From SABY01 sp964593705 (GTDB taxonomy: Bacteria; Bacteroidota; Bacteroidia; Bacteroidales; 4484-276): DNA of 64,000 nucleotides. The notes under the pieces were generated by a model, which did no database searches, was not told the origin of the DNA, and saw nothing but the letters and a program-made list of their open reading frames with translations. This document shows positions 10,301 to 18,825 of the stretch, piece by piece (position 1 is the stretch's first letter; the number at the start of each line of letters is the position of its first letter). A program made the position numbers and the translations under genes. The stretch lies in NCBI GenBank assembly GCA_964593705.1, contig CAZQIV010000008.1, forward strand, positions 19,775 through 83,774, in the 5' to 3' direction.

Positions 10301-13300
10301 TCGTTGATACTGATCCTTGCCACACGGCTTCCTCCGGCAATTTTATCTTTCGTGGGATTGTAGAGGCGGATGAAACTTTTATTTAAGATTATTTCGTTAG
10401 AGAGTCCTCTTATCTTGCAATAATTATTTACCCCCCCTAACGATGATACCAAAAGTTGTGCTCCGAGGACTATAAATGCCTTTGGAAGTCCCTCAATAAA
10501 ACCTTTAAGGTCTTCAGGGTTTGGCTGACCACTTGAAAAAATGAGACTGTTCCTGTTTATGCGCATAAACTGGATGGCAGACTTGTGGATATTATTCGTA
10601 AGGGTATCTGGGTTGTCATCGTCCAGTTCCACATTCTCCAGTTGTACCCAGCCATAATTGATATTATCTTCCACGGTAACATCCCAATCCGCAACGCCGG
10701 CATACCCGGTTACATAGTCGTAGTAATTATCTCTGAGCTTTACATAGAATTTATAGTACAGATTTGGCTGTGCCGATGAAATGTCCAGAAGACAGTGCCT
10801 GAGTAGTTGATCTTTATTCGTAATTGTCCCCGGTACCTCGAAATAAATCTTTAAATCTGTTGTGTCGAGTTTATTTTTATTCAGGTTCATTAATCCTTTC
10901 ACTAAAAACATCTGCCCGGCCTGTTTGTCCTGCAAGTAAGCATAATCATGGGCTTCATATTCCACCTTAATCTTTCCTCCGCCGGGTATGGTAATGTCAG
11001 TCAGGTTCCAGGCATAAGCATTTTTGTTCATCGTGTCACGATCCTGTGAAGAGTATGGAAAATCAATATTTGATAAAGGGCTGCTATCATCACAATCACT
11101 ATACGCATTGCCTGAATGTTCCTGATAATAACCCCAGCGGTTTGCATCTCTGGTATTATATTTTGGGTTTACAACATTGCCATTGGGCAAGTTGCCATAA
11201 TCAAAAGCATACGGTGTAAGCATGCCTTTTTGTGAGTGCTCATAGCTAATGGCAACTTCTTTCAGGGTTAACTTGCCTCCGCCAGCCGGGATAGCATTGT
11301 TAATTTCTTTACAAAGGGTTTGGTCATAAGTGAAATGTATGGTTTTTATGGGTGTAGCATTGAAATGATTTGTTGTGTAATCATACATCGAATAGACAAC
11401 AATAGAATCCAACTGACGTAAAAACATATCCGGATCAATTCCACCGTTTTCGTCTTGTACACCAAAACCATCCTTGCGTTTACTGTAAAAAAACCTGGCA
11501 ATTTCTGTTTTGGATTCTATCGACCGGATGTACCAGAGTTCTTTCTCACCATAAACATAAGTTCCTTTATCATCATTAGGATCACTTCTTAAACCCTTGT
11601 TATAAGTAGCCTGATTTGGTTCCATAGGAGAAGGAGAGCGCCACCTGTATCGAAAATCTTCTTTAAAGTAACTGAATTTTACATAGTTTCCCACATCATC
11701 ATCGCTGATGCCATCGCTTGTCAGGTCCCTGTAATCAGGACTGAGCACTGCCGTAATAAGGAATTGGGTGGCATAAGCAGGGGTAGTCATCGATTCAAAG
11801 TAATGATCAATTCCCTTGGTATTTTTGATTGTATTATCCTTATCATTATCATCGACTGAATAACTGACAAGATTTTTATCATTGTTTACTTTATCTACAA
11901 CGCTTTCGCCAACCTTAACAACATTAAAAGTAACTTCTTTCTGTGTGGTATTGTAAACGGGGATTCCGAAAACATATCTCATTCCATCGGGCTGGGTAAC
12001 CGATATTTCGGATAAATGATGTGCTTTGCGATAGGAACCGTTTCTTTCTACGGTAAAAACTGTTTGAGAATTGTTATCAAATCTGTGGTAAGGGATTTTT
12101 TTATCAAATCCGATTTTTGCAGCTTCGCCTGCAGTCAGGTAATTGATGGTGGTTTGACGCACGGGTTGAAACTTATTGATGTATTCGGTATTAATACTCG
12201 TACCGTGGGCGAACACACCTCTCAGACTTTGCTCGTCTTTTGGTATAAAAGAAAACCGTTCAAAACCGTTAAGATGTTCAAAAAGTGAATGGTCAAACCT
12301 GTTGATTTCCCCATGATTCTTAAAATAATGCTGCTGATACAACTTTATTGATCCTTCGGCTGAATATTTGTTCTGCTCTGATTTGAAAATCAATTTATCA
12401 GATAATTCCGAAGGAATCCACCTTCCGCTTTTCTGATAGGAAGAATTTACACCTAAATTGGCGCCTGCCTTAAATACACCGCCCAGATGCACTTCAGCCC
12501 CGAATTGGTTTCCAGGTGAGTTAACCTCAGTAGTTGGATCGCCCACAACACCTATGTCGTTTTTATTCACCGAAAAAGTCAATGAAAGCCCCTGGGCATT
12601 CAGGTTAAAAACATCAGGTGTTTTGTAGGGAATGGGTAATATTTTGGATTCGCCTGCATAATAGGGCAACTTTTTTTCCCTGTTGAAATCCATCAGTGCT
12701 TTTGCAGGCATACCATCAGTTTCATGCATAATACCATAAGCCGGGAAATATTGAATCTTTCTTTCAAGTGTCTGTTTGGAATAGTATCCTGTAATTCTTA
12801 TACCCGGATCAGCCGTATAGGCATCCCAGCCTACTGAGCCCGAATAGGTTCCCGATGTATTAATAAAGGGATAATCTATGTCGGGCTGATAAGAGTTGTT
12901 GAGGTAAGACCGTTTAGAAAAACCAAACGGAAGTGATTGCACAGCACGATCCTTAGTTGTAACATTTCCCTGATCATCCTTTTTTTCATTTTTCCATTGT
13001 CGTGTATAATCCAAACCTACGTTTAAACTTTTATTTAATCCTTCCTGCGAATTTACAGACCAGGTTTTTCCTAGCGAAACACCAAGCTGACTGCTGTTTG
13101 TTCCAATAGCAAACCCTATATTGGGGCTAATGTACTTATCCACACCTGACTGTGAATTTGCGGTAACACCAAGACCTAAAGAGGCATTTGCACCACCTTT
13201 GTTGGCGGATAAAGAAACATCCATCGAAACCTCCGTACCCCAGCCCTTATAGCTGTTGTAAAATATGCCAAGACCCCCAAGTTTAATAAGACCGGATAAT

Positions 13301-13707
13301 TTTTTAGATGCAAACCCCGCAATTTCAAGGTCAGCATCAGTCTTCCCTCCATAAGTTTCATTGTCTTTAACTGAAAATTCCTTTGTTATTACATCACCGG
13401 CAAAATCATCCGGCAGCCCCCTTAGTGAGCGGACAATAGTACCGGCGTTCAAATTCCATCCCAGGCCCACCATGGTGGACACATCTTCCATCTGTATGCC
13501 TGCCTGGTAGGTCAGGTTCATCGGGTATCCGCCAATGCTAAACAGGGGTATCTGGTAGGAAAAAGAACCTGTTGAGGGATTCACCAGATCGGATGTGCCG
13601 GCCTGCTGGAACTGCATAAATTCGAGCTGTCCGGGCCCGCCGGTTTGTGCTATCAAGCTTGTTGAAACAATCAGCACTGCAACAATGATCAAATTAATTT
13701 TCTTCAT
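7339..13707 (-). CDS. Giant secreted SpvB/RHS-like N-terminal protein (2122 aa)
   Basis: Signal peptide (MKKINLIIVAVLIVSTSLIA), then the conserved Bacteroidota RHS-locus opening: NPSTGSFSYQIPLF, GGYPMNLTYQAGI, GLGWNLNAGTIVRSLRGLPDDF. This resembles the SpvB/TcdB-like N-terminal region of toxin-complex proteins. The middle is beta-rich and of unknown fold. Residues ~1880-2060 look like a jelly-roll carbohydrate-binding-type domain, followed by a short YD-like segment (YDDLNLRLTYILDENNYFTKYEYNNQGELI, given here only as its positions ~2065-2095). Its 5' end overlaps the 526-aa gene by 14 bp and its stop is 2 bp before the RHS gene. I infer that the three products are exported and assemble together. 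No catalytic motif was recognised. Confidence 0.85.
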   Translation of the reverse strand: MKKINLIIVAVLIVSTSLIAQTGGPGQLEFMQFQQAGTSDLVNPSTGSFSYQIPLFSIGGYPMNLTYQAGIQMEDVSTMVGLGWNLNAGTIVRSLRGLPDDFAGDVITKEFSVKDNETYGGKTDADLEIAGFASKKLSGLIKLGGLGIFYNSYKGWGTEVSMDVSLSANKGGANASLGLGVTANSQSGVDKYISPNIGFAIGTNSSQLGVSLGKTWSVNSQEGLNKSLNVGLDYTRQWKNEKKDDQGNVTTKDRAVQSLPFGFSKRSYLNNSYQPDIDYPFINTSGTYSGSVGWDAYTADPGIRITGYYSKQTLERKIQYFPAYGIMHETDGMPAKALMDFNREKKLPYYAGESKILPIPYKTPDVFNLNAQGLSLTFSVNKNDIGVVGDPTTEVNSPGNQFGAEVHLGGVFKAGANLGVNSSYQKSGRWIPSELSDKLIFKSEQNKYSAEGSIKLYQQHYFKNHGEINRFDHSLFEHLNGFERFSFIPKDEQSLRGVFAHGTSINTEYINKFQPVRQTTINYLTAGEAAKIGFDKKIPYHRFDNNSQTVFTVERNGSYRKAHHLSEISVTQPDGMRYVFGIPVYNTTQKEVTFNVVKVGESVVDKVNNDKNLVSYSVDDNDKDNTIKNTKGIDHYFESMTTPAYATQFLITAVLSPDYRDLTSDGISDDDVGNYVKFSYFKEDFRYRWRSPSPMEPNQATYNKGLRSDPNDDKGTYVYGEKELWYIRSIESKTEIARFFYSKRKDGFGVQDENGGIDPDMFLRQLDSIVVYSMYDYTTNHFNATPIKTIHFTYDQTLCKEINNAIPAGGGKLTLKEVAISYEHSQKGMLTPYAFDYGNLPNGNVVNPKYNTRDANRWGYYQEHSGNAYSDCDDSSPLSNIDFPYSSQDRDTMNKNAYAWNLTDITIPGGGKIKVEYEAHDYAYLQDKQAGQMFLVKGLMNLNKNKLDTTDLKIYFEVPGTITNKDQLLRHCLLDISSAQPNLYYKFYVKLRDNYYDYVTGYAGVADWDVTVEDNINYGWVQLENVELDDDNPDTLTNNIHKSAIQFMRINRNSLIFSSGQPNPEDLKGFIEGLPKAFIVLGAQLLVSSLGGVNNYCKIRGLSNEIILNKSFIRLYNPTKDKIAGGSRVARISINDRFGGMTGGVHQSRAYTTSYYYTTEEIDPISGDTSIISSGVADYEPMIGGDEISLKRPIFCSDHKKKAPDNEFYVEEPVNESNFPSPQIIYSKVTQVTNEDGQGVGKTGKVVNEFFTAKDYPVKVGRTGVDEKRDKTDGKAFTIPFKSNNQQHDFATVAQGYSIELNSMSGMPKATWVFNENGDRISGETFEYADDNDNFITIDRLGRINKNVTLGVSVEYTIDGKKSFDEMKNNTFSANLNTIIIIAPFPIIVPLYYNVSEQKQFQSIVTNKIIHRNALMKRHTVYSQTAAVSTENLAYDEVTGEVLLTVTTNEFSDSLYSFTYPAWWMYPGMGPAYENTRMHISSSNYDQFKQFLKPGDELRSPINGNRLWTAENTDNFLTAINDGVSLSENTDYLVYSSGAKNLLNEKAGQVVTWNYNPLSNGDIISFNQASILNSSVVEFNDEAVRYCAYCPKSSADSSNSSGIYELIGPSETTEPAYAPSDSPGPQIQTDTITIKITPDNSNYPIELQKIENPLGEPIDTLLNIPDKSYNQIVPPDTSIFQHVSPAYHFANSMSNDVSIKLKPGQTSNFTASIENKSNHCGFKIGKTAYRNYGLSNNANFIFPDEPILENSITINREALEWNNNSNMPPIHAPPQNPEEALDVINPFLSGRKGTWKPKTSRFFLDERTHGDLNTGETNIRTQGLFETYNDFWLVPPEDSTVWVKDTNNWEWNETVNLVDVDGQIIETEDRIGRKTSSLLGYKNTVILAQASNAGYHEIFYEGFEDYQNSFCPSWNYLYVSKRVTTSGNESIVNTESHSGKYSLRVNSSFYLYPMPPINSEAGKCIGGFYPYHTQADKTYLFACWVKVDKTKPVLSCSDASVVITIAGQSLTLHSDGPVIEGWQRIEGTFIVPTNAENLQFKLEKGTATTYYDDIRIIPFDANMIAYVYDDLNLRLTYILDENNYFTKYEYNNQGELIRIKKETEEGILTIQEAYQALIKKRN

Positions 13708-15238
13708 GATTGTAATTGGCTTTAAATTTCAGGTAATGGTAGTTTTTGATGTCATAAAGTGTTAGCAGGTAAATTATATCTGCCTGCAAATCGAAACTGT
13801 CAAGATTTATTGAAAGTTGATTCAGCCCATGCCCTACAAAAAAGTCCGGATTATTTTCCAATAAATCTTCAATTGTGAGGCTTCCGGCCAACTCCATGGT
13901 AAGCGGGTTAAAAATCCCTATGTAGATAGCTTTTGATGGCGTATAATTATTGATGAAGCGAATATTCAGCTTTTTATCATAAATCCCGATATAACCTTGC
14001 GCCGGTTGATTGCTTAATTCATAGTAACAGATGGGTTCATTAAATGGAATTGAGTCCTTACAGATGGGTTTCCCTTTCTTATCATTCCATGAGTATATTG
14101 TCCAAAAACTATTTTCAGGCCCTCCCTGCAAAAAGACTTTACCAATATAAGTTTTATCTTTTGGAATGTGCCCGTGTACATATTTCCAATCTATTTTCGC
14201 AAGAGGATCGGTAATTATTGCGGGAGTTTGCTCCCAGGTTATTGCTGCCTTTTTATCAAAGGCAATGATGGAGTCATTCTTAATGGATAGGGTAAATGAT
14301 TGAGGCAGAAATTCCTCACTGGCAAGGGAGTCGTTATTGATAATGCTAAGTTTATAATAGCAACTGTCGCCTGCAATGGTTTTCTTGAATTCAACAGAAA
14401 ATAAATCGCAATCCGGCAATTCTGAAACTGGAGTTACTATTAAAATGTCTTCAATTTTATCAAAGCTCCACACTTCGCTTTTTCCGATTTCATCCGTACC
14501 GTATAAACCCATGAATGCAGTAACCTGCCATGCATATTTTTTACCTGGCTCAAATGACCTTGCAGAAACAGGAAGTTGAAATGAAGTATTTCGGAGGTTT
14601 TGCTGCATAAAAAATGCCGAATTTGCTTCCATAGCTTCAACCGGTAACTGATTATCAAGTTGCTCCACAACTCTAAGCTGGTAAAAGAAAGACTGTTTAG
14701 GACCAAAGGGCATAGGAGGAAGCCACTGAAAAAAAGGAGACTGCACGATTACAGCTGACTCATCCATTGGGTTGATTAATTCAGGGGGAGTCAAATGGGC
14801 AATGAGTTGGATGATACAGTTTCTCCCTAATTCATTTTCGGTACTTTCATTAAATACTTCCACACATATGGTGTAGGACCCTGTGCGCATTGTACCTGTC
14901 CGTATAACGTATTCTTCATAATCAGCGTTTGCATATCCATCCTCGATCGGTTCCAAATTCCTGGGATTAATTCTTCCGGAAAAATATGGTGGTAATTCAA
15001 AAATTGCGCTTTTTCCTTCGCAAATCAATCCATCTTCATCTTCTTCAACAGTACCATACAAATACACAGATAAAGTTTGATTGGTGGTGTTGGTAAGTAT
15101 TAAGTTCCATAGATCCTCAATATGCCATTGGTTCGGGGGTGGTTGATAAAGTTGCACTTGCACTTGTTGCGCCTTTGCACAAATTGGTATGAACAGAAGC
15201 AGGCTTAAACTCAGGAGTATGAAAAATGGTATTTTCAT
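13694..15238 (-). CDS. Secreted beta-sandwich protein, first gene of the RHS operon
   Basis: About 514 aa from the ATG at 15238, which gives a clean signal peptide (MKIPFFILLSLSLLLFIP...AKAQ). An earlier in-frame ATG at 15274 would add 12 charged residues in front of it. The mature part begins with a domain that looks Ig/fibronectin-like and continues with segments such as TPPELINPMDESAVI and FFQWLPPMP, reminiscent of fibronectin-type repeats. Proteins of this kind usually precede the giant RHS-associated genes in Bacteroidota. The gene overlaps the next by 14 bp, which suggests translational coupling. Its exact function is unknown; a role in presenting or exporting the downstream RHS proteins is inference. 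Confidence 0.75.
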   Translation of the reverse strand: MKIPFFILLSLSLLLFIPICAKAQQVQVQLYQPPPNQWHIEDLWNLILTNTTNQTLSVYLYGTVEEDEDGLICEGKSAIFELPPYFSGRINPRNLEPIEDGYANADYEEYVIRTGTMRTGSYTICVEVFNESTENELGRNCIIQLIAHLTPPELINPMDESAVIVQSPFFQWLPPMPFGPKQSFFYQLRVVEQLDNQLPVEAMEANSAFFMQQNLRNTSFQLPVSARSFEPGKKYAWQVTAFMGLYGTDEIGKSEVWSFDKIEDILIVTPVSELPDCDLFSVEFKKTIAGDSCYYKLSIINNDSLASEEFLPQSFTLSIKNDSIIAFDKKAAITWEQTPAIITDPLAKIDWKYVHGHIPKDKTYIGKVFLQGGPENSFWTIYSWNDKKGKPICKDSIPFNEPICYYELSNQPAQGYIGIYDKKLNIRFINNYTPSKAIYIGIFNPLTMELAGSLTIEDLLENNPDFFVGHGLNQLSINLDSFDLQADIIYLLTLYDIKNYHYLKFKANYNHEEN

Positions 15239-15347
15239 GATATGTTGGATTTTATGTTTCTTTTGATCAATCATTTTCTTGAATATTTAAAATCAGATTT
15301 CTTAAGGGGGTATTTCAAAACTTTGAAAATTTTTTCTAACTGTATTT

Positions 15348-15380
15348 CAAAGTTTTAAATTAATTATTTTTACTTTCAAA
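15348..15380 (-). promoter_or_regulatory. Weak candidate promoter of the RHS operon
   Basis: On the minus strand a TTTG (15377-15380) is followed after 21 bp by AAACTTTG (15348-15355), one mismatch from the Bacteroidota -7 consensus TAnnTTTG. It lies 74 bp before the ATG at 15274 and 110 bp before the ATG at 15238. The match is weak. Confidence 0.2.
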
Positions 15381-15520
15381 GTCGCCTTCTAACACGTCAA
15401 AGACTTCGTCAGTCCCATTGGACTAACTGTTTTTTGCATATCAAAATCATCATTTGAAATCTGCAATTTCAATGGACTAAAATTACAATGCCCAACATGT
15501 AAAAACTGCACGAATGAGCG

Positions 15521-15567
15521 AACGGTATATACCGTTGAACAAACGGCAGGTTAATGAGGGTGAACGG
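15521..15567 (-). promoter_or_regulatory. Candidate LytTR operator: three AACGG direct repeats at 21-bp spacing
   Basis: AACGG occurs at 15521, 15542 and 15563, exactly 21 bp apart. On the minus strand the sites read TACCGTTCGC, TGCCGTTTGT and CACCGTTCAC. LytTR-domain proteins such as AgrA and AlgR bind direct repeats about two helical turns apart; the AlgR site ACCGTTCGTC is close to the first. The first site is also the right half of a perfect 16-bp palindrome, AACGGTATATACCGTT (15521-15536). The array lies between a LytTR-only gene and the RHS operon. Confidence 0.55.
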
Positions 15568-15650
15568 TGGGAGAGCACAATTGATTAGTGTTACTTAAAA
15601 GCGGGTTAAGGAAGAACCCCTTCTTCATTATAATTTGCCAGTCAGGGCTA

Positions 15651-15983
15651 TCATTTGTCCCGGAGGCATGATGCCGCTACCTTACTAAATTCATCGGCTT
15701 TTTTACGCGAAATCGTCAATCGTGTTCCATCTGCAAGAATTACTGTATCGTTGGTAAACGATTCCAAGTGGTGAAGGTTGATGACAGTATTTTTGTTTAT
15801 CCTGAAAAATCCTGAATTGGCTAAAATCATTTCCAGTTCTTCAAACGAGCGGTCTGCAACAATGGTAGCAAAACCTGTAAGATGAAGTACTGTATAGTGA
15901 CTATCCTGCTGAAAAAACATCAGATTGCTAACATCAATTATTTGATGCCCGGTTTGATCCCGGATGGTAATTTGACTAATCAT
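15651..15983 (-). CDS. Stand-alone LytTR DNA-binding regulator (110 aa)
   Basis: The whole protein is one LytTR domain: the segments FFQQDSHYTVLHL, RSFEELE, FFRINKNTVINLHHLESF and LADGTRLTISRKKADEF are the family's characteristic strands and loops, including the R-N/K-vN..hi pattern. There is no receiver domain, transmembrane segment or other partner domain, so any signal input must come from elsewhere. The gene points toward the RHS operon, and the three 21-bp-spaced candidate sites lie just past its 3' end. Local control of the RHS operon is therefore a reasonable inference. Confidence 0.85.
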   Translation of the reverse strand: MISQITIRDQTGHQIIDVSNLMFFQQDSHYTVLHLTGFATIVADRSFEELEMILANSGFFRINKNTVINLHHLESFTNDTVILADGTRLTISRKKADEFSKVAASCLRDK

Positions 15984-16863
15984 ACCTTCGCTAAATTTTT
16001 CTTTTAAAAGTGTTTGTGCTTCCTGGTGTCTTGGCGGCTAATCTTTATTTGCCACAAAGGCTCAAAGACTCTCCCGATAGGGATACCCGCTTCGCGAGGC
16101 GAGCCTTTGGTAAAAGTTTCACAAAGCGTGTCTAATGCGACAAAACCATTACCCTAAGTCAGGATTTTTAAATTCATGGTACGTGCCCTCCTGAAAGCAA
16201 AAATATCGCTTATGGGAAACGACTTCTTTGGGAATGATTGATTTGTAGCCGTAGGTTTATGAAAGGTAGTATCTGTTGAGTAAACGGTTGAATTTATTTA
16301 TTTCTATATTTTTCAACCGGACAGTTGTGATTGATAAGAACCATAAGCTGTTAATTAGTGCCCGTCCATAAAGCCAGTACTTTTCAATAACCCCGGGTTT
16401 ACCCAAAAGGATGCCCGCTTCGCGAGGCAGGCCAATGGCAAAAGGACGAGGCTATTGATAACTTAAAAAACTAACTAAAATGACGGACACTAACCAGAAT
16501 TTGCTCAAAAACCTGTAATGCTTTAACGACTTGGATTTTGTGTAAAAATGTTGTGTTCCAAATGCAAGGCTTTTAATAGGGATCAACAATAATCCGTACT
16601 TTTAATATTCCGGTGCGCCTGCCTCGATGGCAAGGCGGGCTTGCACCATTATTTTCTAGCGGGGAACATCTTTACTACAAATATTGTCGGTGCTCTACAT
16701 TTCCAAAGTTTCCTTTACTTCAATCATGTTTGCCAAATACTGCTGTTTTTATGTTGGTCAGCTGGCGGGGAGATCCCTTGCTACCAGTGCGTTGGCTGGT
16801 TCTCCCCTTCGGGGGATTTAGGGATTTTATGGCTTTTTAGACTGAACTCATTACTAATAATAA
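15984..16863. other. Repeat-rich intergenic region without a recognisable gene
   Basis: It contains short G+C-rich hairpin elements (CGCTTCGCGAGGC-type at about 16088-16103 and 16418-16430), a MITE-like unit (16352-16494) and a CTAAATCCCC/GGGGATTTAG element at about 16800-16855 that recurs near 28150 and 62190. The short open frames here look like chance. Confidence 0.5.
16352..16494. repeat. MITE-like element with inverted ends
   Basis: The left end TTAGTGCCCGTCCAT and the right end ATGACGGACACTAA are inverted copies with one mismatch and one extra base. The same ends recur at 40420-40580 and several times in 61557-62041. No coding capacity. Confidence 0.45.
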
Positions 16864-16892
16864 AAAATCCCGCCCATTACAGGCGGGATTTT
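16864..16892. terminator. Bidirectional hairpin terminator
   Basis: AAAATCCCGCC (16864-16874), 7-nt loop, GGCGGGATTTT (16882-16892). It is a perfect 11-bp stem with A/T runs on both sides, located 3' of the orphan T9SS sorting-domain fragment. Confidence 0.7.
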
Positions 16893-16919
16893 GTTATCAA
16901 CCAACAAAAGGGGGAAATG

Positions 16920-17073
16920 TTAGTTAATAATCAACTTTTGATAGAATCTACCATTTAAGGTTTGTATCTTGATAAGATAAACACCCTTCGGCTGAGCGCT
17001 TAAATTAATAATTGCGGAATTAGAGGTAGTTTGCTTATAAACCTCATCACCGAAAGAATTGAAAATAAGCCCT
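16920..17073 (-). pseudogene. Orphan T9SS type-A C-terminal sorting domain fragment
   Basis: The minus strand encodes about 50 residues ending at a TAA (16920-16922), including FGDEVYKQTT, INLSAQPKGVYLIKI and NGRFYQKLIIN. These are the closing strands of a T9SS type-A sorting domain (the 'G.Y..k......KliI' pattern). There is no signal peptide or cargo domain upstream, only A/T-rich sequence. It is the remnant of a larger secreted protein, probably left after a deletion. Confidence 0.65.
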
Positions 17074-17178
17074 AAATATACAAATTTTTTAGATGTAAAT
17101 GCAAGTTAACTCTTGATTTACAGGCCAATTAAATGTTAAAAAAATAAAAACACCAGCAATATATTGGTATTCCAAAAA

Positions 17179-17211
17179 AAAAGCCCCCGGTTAAGGTAAC
17201 CGGGGGCTTTT
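17179..17211 (-). terminator. Strong terminator of the small T9SS protein gene
   Basis: A perfect 15-bp stem AAAAGCCCCCGGTTA / TAACCGGGGGCTTTT with a 3-nt loop, starting 19 bp after the stop of the 17230-17964 gene. The flanking T/A runs would let it act in both directions. Confidence 0.85.
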
Positions 17212-17229
17212 ATATTTTGGAGTAAATAT

Positions 17230-17964
17230 CTATCTGGAGATTACTAAACGTTTAGTCTCCTGAATTTCATTAGCAACTTTTACCGAGTAAAAATAAATGC
17301 CGTCATTCAGGTCGTTTACATCAATTGTGGCTTTTCCTGCAAATCCTGAAAAATTAATTTCTTTAACTTTTGCACCCAGCAAATTATGGATATTTATCGT
17401 GGCTCTTGTTGTTCCTTCCGGCAGGTTGTAATCAAAAGATACCTGAGAAGTTGCCGGGTTTGGATATGGATTGGAAACAAACACCCTATTAGCTCCCAGA
17501 TCATTAATACCTACATTTGGTGTGGCAAAATAATCAACATAGAAATAGGTTGAATCGTTGGGGTTGCTTTGAGGAAAAAAGCTATAGCACATTTTATTGA
17601 TTCCTGTGATTCCGGCAGGCTTATAGTGCCCACTAAATTCATCGGTAGTTTCACCCGGGTCAAGTACAATGGTAAGCGGTGATAAATAAACTGAGGGTGC
17701 AAAGCAGATACCCCAGCAAAAAGTGTTTGAAGTTCCGGGAACTACTTCAAGTTCTATTTTTCTGCAAAACAGCGTTAGATTCTGGCTTGAAACGTTTTTA
17801 ACTGAGATGTGCGAAACCAATTCAAATGTCTGGGGGTAATCAACAACTGTAACTTTTTCTCCCATTTCAAAAAGTTCTCCGTCATGGTAAAGTTCTAACA
17901 CTTGTGCTGTTGACACAAAGAAAAAGCCGAGTAATACGAGTAAGGAAAGTACGAGTTTTTTCAT
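17230..17964 (-). CDS. Small secreted protein with T9SS type-A sorting domain
   Basis: 244 aa. Signal peptide (MKKLVLSLLVLLGFFFVSTA), a beta-rich domain of about 130 residues with paired cysteines (FCRKIELEV, FCWGICFAPS), then the sorting domain from about residue 165: VSNPYPNPATSQVSFDY, INIHNLLGAKV, DLNDGIYFYSV, ETKRLVISR. Family knowledge says such domains direct export through the type IX system and anchoring to the cell surface. The cargo domain is not recognised. The gene stands alone with its own promoter candidate (18044-18076) and terminator (17179-17211). Confidence 0.85.
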   Translation of the reverse strand: MKKLVLSLLVLLGFFFVSTAQVLELYHDGELFEMGEKVTVVDYPQTFELVSHISVKNVSSQNLTLFCRKIELEVVPGTSNTFCWGICFAPSVYLSPLTIVLDPGETTDEFSGHYKPAGITGINKMCYSFFPQSNPNDSTYFYVDYFATPNVGINDLGANRVFVSNPYPNPATSQVSFDYNLPEGTTRATINIHNLLGAKVKEINFSGFAGKATIDVNDLNDGIYFYSVKVANEIQETKRLVISR

Positions 17965-18043
17965 GATTATAGTATTTAAAATTTAAAAAAAAGTTACAAT
18001 TTTTATGCCAACATATAGCAATATCTACTTAATAAAATATTTA

Positions 18044-18076
18044 CAAAAGTAATGTATTAATTAATAAATTCGCAAA
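18044..18076 (-). promoter_or_regulatory. Bacteroidota-type promoter for the small T9SS protein
   Basis: Minus-strand TTTG (18073-18076), 21-bp spacer, TACTTTTG (18044-18051), a full match to TAnnTTTG. It lies 80 bp before the ATG at 17964. Confidence 0.5.
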
Positions 18077-18124
18077 CAAGTTTTCTAATAATAATTAACA
18101 ATCCAAAACTAAGCTTAAATAATA

Positions 18125-18493
18125 ATGAATATTGAAGAATTAAGGGAGTACTGCCTGGCCAGGCCGGCCGTTACCGAGAGCACGCCTTTTGATGATGTAA
18201 CACTGGTTTTTAAAGTAGCCGGTAAAATGTTCGCCATCATCCCTCTCGATAAACCGGATTTATCAATAACCTTAAAATGCGATCCCGAAAAGGCAATTGC
18301 TTTGCGCGAAAGGTACCCCTTTGTTAAACCCGGCTACCACACCAGTAAAATACATTGGAATACAATTTTTATCGATGGTACGGTAGAAAGATATTTAATA
18401 CTCGAATGGATCGATCATTCGTGGGAAATGGTGGTAAAAAGCCTTAACAGAAAGCAAAAGGAAATACTGGAAGCAGCCCTGAAAGAAAAATAA
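18125..18493 (+). CDS. MmcQ/YjbR family protein
   Basis: 122 aa matching the MmcQ/YjbR (CyaY-like fold) family: MNIEELREYCLARPAVTEST at the start, then FDDVTLVFKVAGKMFAI, ITLKCDPEKA, PGYHTSKIHWNTI and a C-terminal helix LKSL..KQKEILE. Length is typical. The family is annotated as possibly DNA-binding, but its biochemical role is not established. It is a single gene, divergent from the T9SS protein and convergent with the DUF6132/thioredoxin pair. Confidence 0.9.
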   Translation: MNIEELREYCLARPAVTESTPFDDVTLVFKVAGKMFAIIPLDKPDLSITLKCDPEKAIALRERYPFVKPGYHTSKIHWNTIFIDGTVERYLILEWIDHSWEMVVKSLNRKQKEILEAALKEK

Positions 18494-18501
18494 TTGGTTT
18501 T

Positions 18502-18825
18502 TCATTTATGAAAAATTGAACGCCACCTTATGCTGGCCAAAAAGCAATTTGGTAATCGACTATGCGATTTTACTCCCCGGTTTTTGCTTCGGGTTTTGAT
18601 TTTTTTCCTGAACATGTCGCCCAACAAATAACCAATCATCCCACCCCACAAAATGCTCATGTATGGATTTGAGGTTATTGCGCAGGTTCCTGAAGCGCAT
18701 CCAACCTGGGCGTAATAAATGTATCCGCCTATTGCGCCAACTAATATTCCGGCAATTGTTAATGGTGGGAAAAATGAAAATAACTTTTGCTTTAAACTTT
18801 TATCTGTTTTTGTACTGTTTTCCAT
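18502..18825 (-). CDS. DUF6132 family membrane protein
   Basis: 107 aa with two membrane segments (PPLTIAGILVGAIGGYIYYA and SILWGGMIGYLLGDMF) flanking the family motif GCASGTCAITSNPY. It overlaps the thioredoxin stop by one base (TAATG), so the two are translationally coupled. The last 30 residues are unusual for the family. Removing one base from the T7 run at 18600-18606 would give an ending KSKPEAKTGE and a stop at 18570-18572, which fits better, so a one-base indel is likely. By association it may handle sulfur or redox chemistry; this is inference. Confidence 0.75.
   Translation of the reverse strand: MENSTKTDKSLKQKLFSFFPPLTIAGILVGAIGGYIYYAQVGCASGTCAITSNPYMSILWGGMIGYLLGDMFRKKIKTRSKNRGVKSHSRLPNCFLASIRWRSIFHK

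Noticed and set aside
16613..16958. Two overlapping plus-strand frames of 75 and 105 codons
   Set aside because: They run through dispersed repeats and a terminator, with no domain or start signal.
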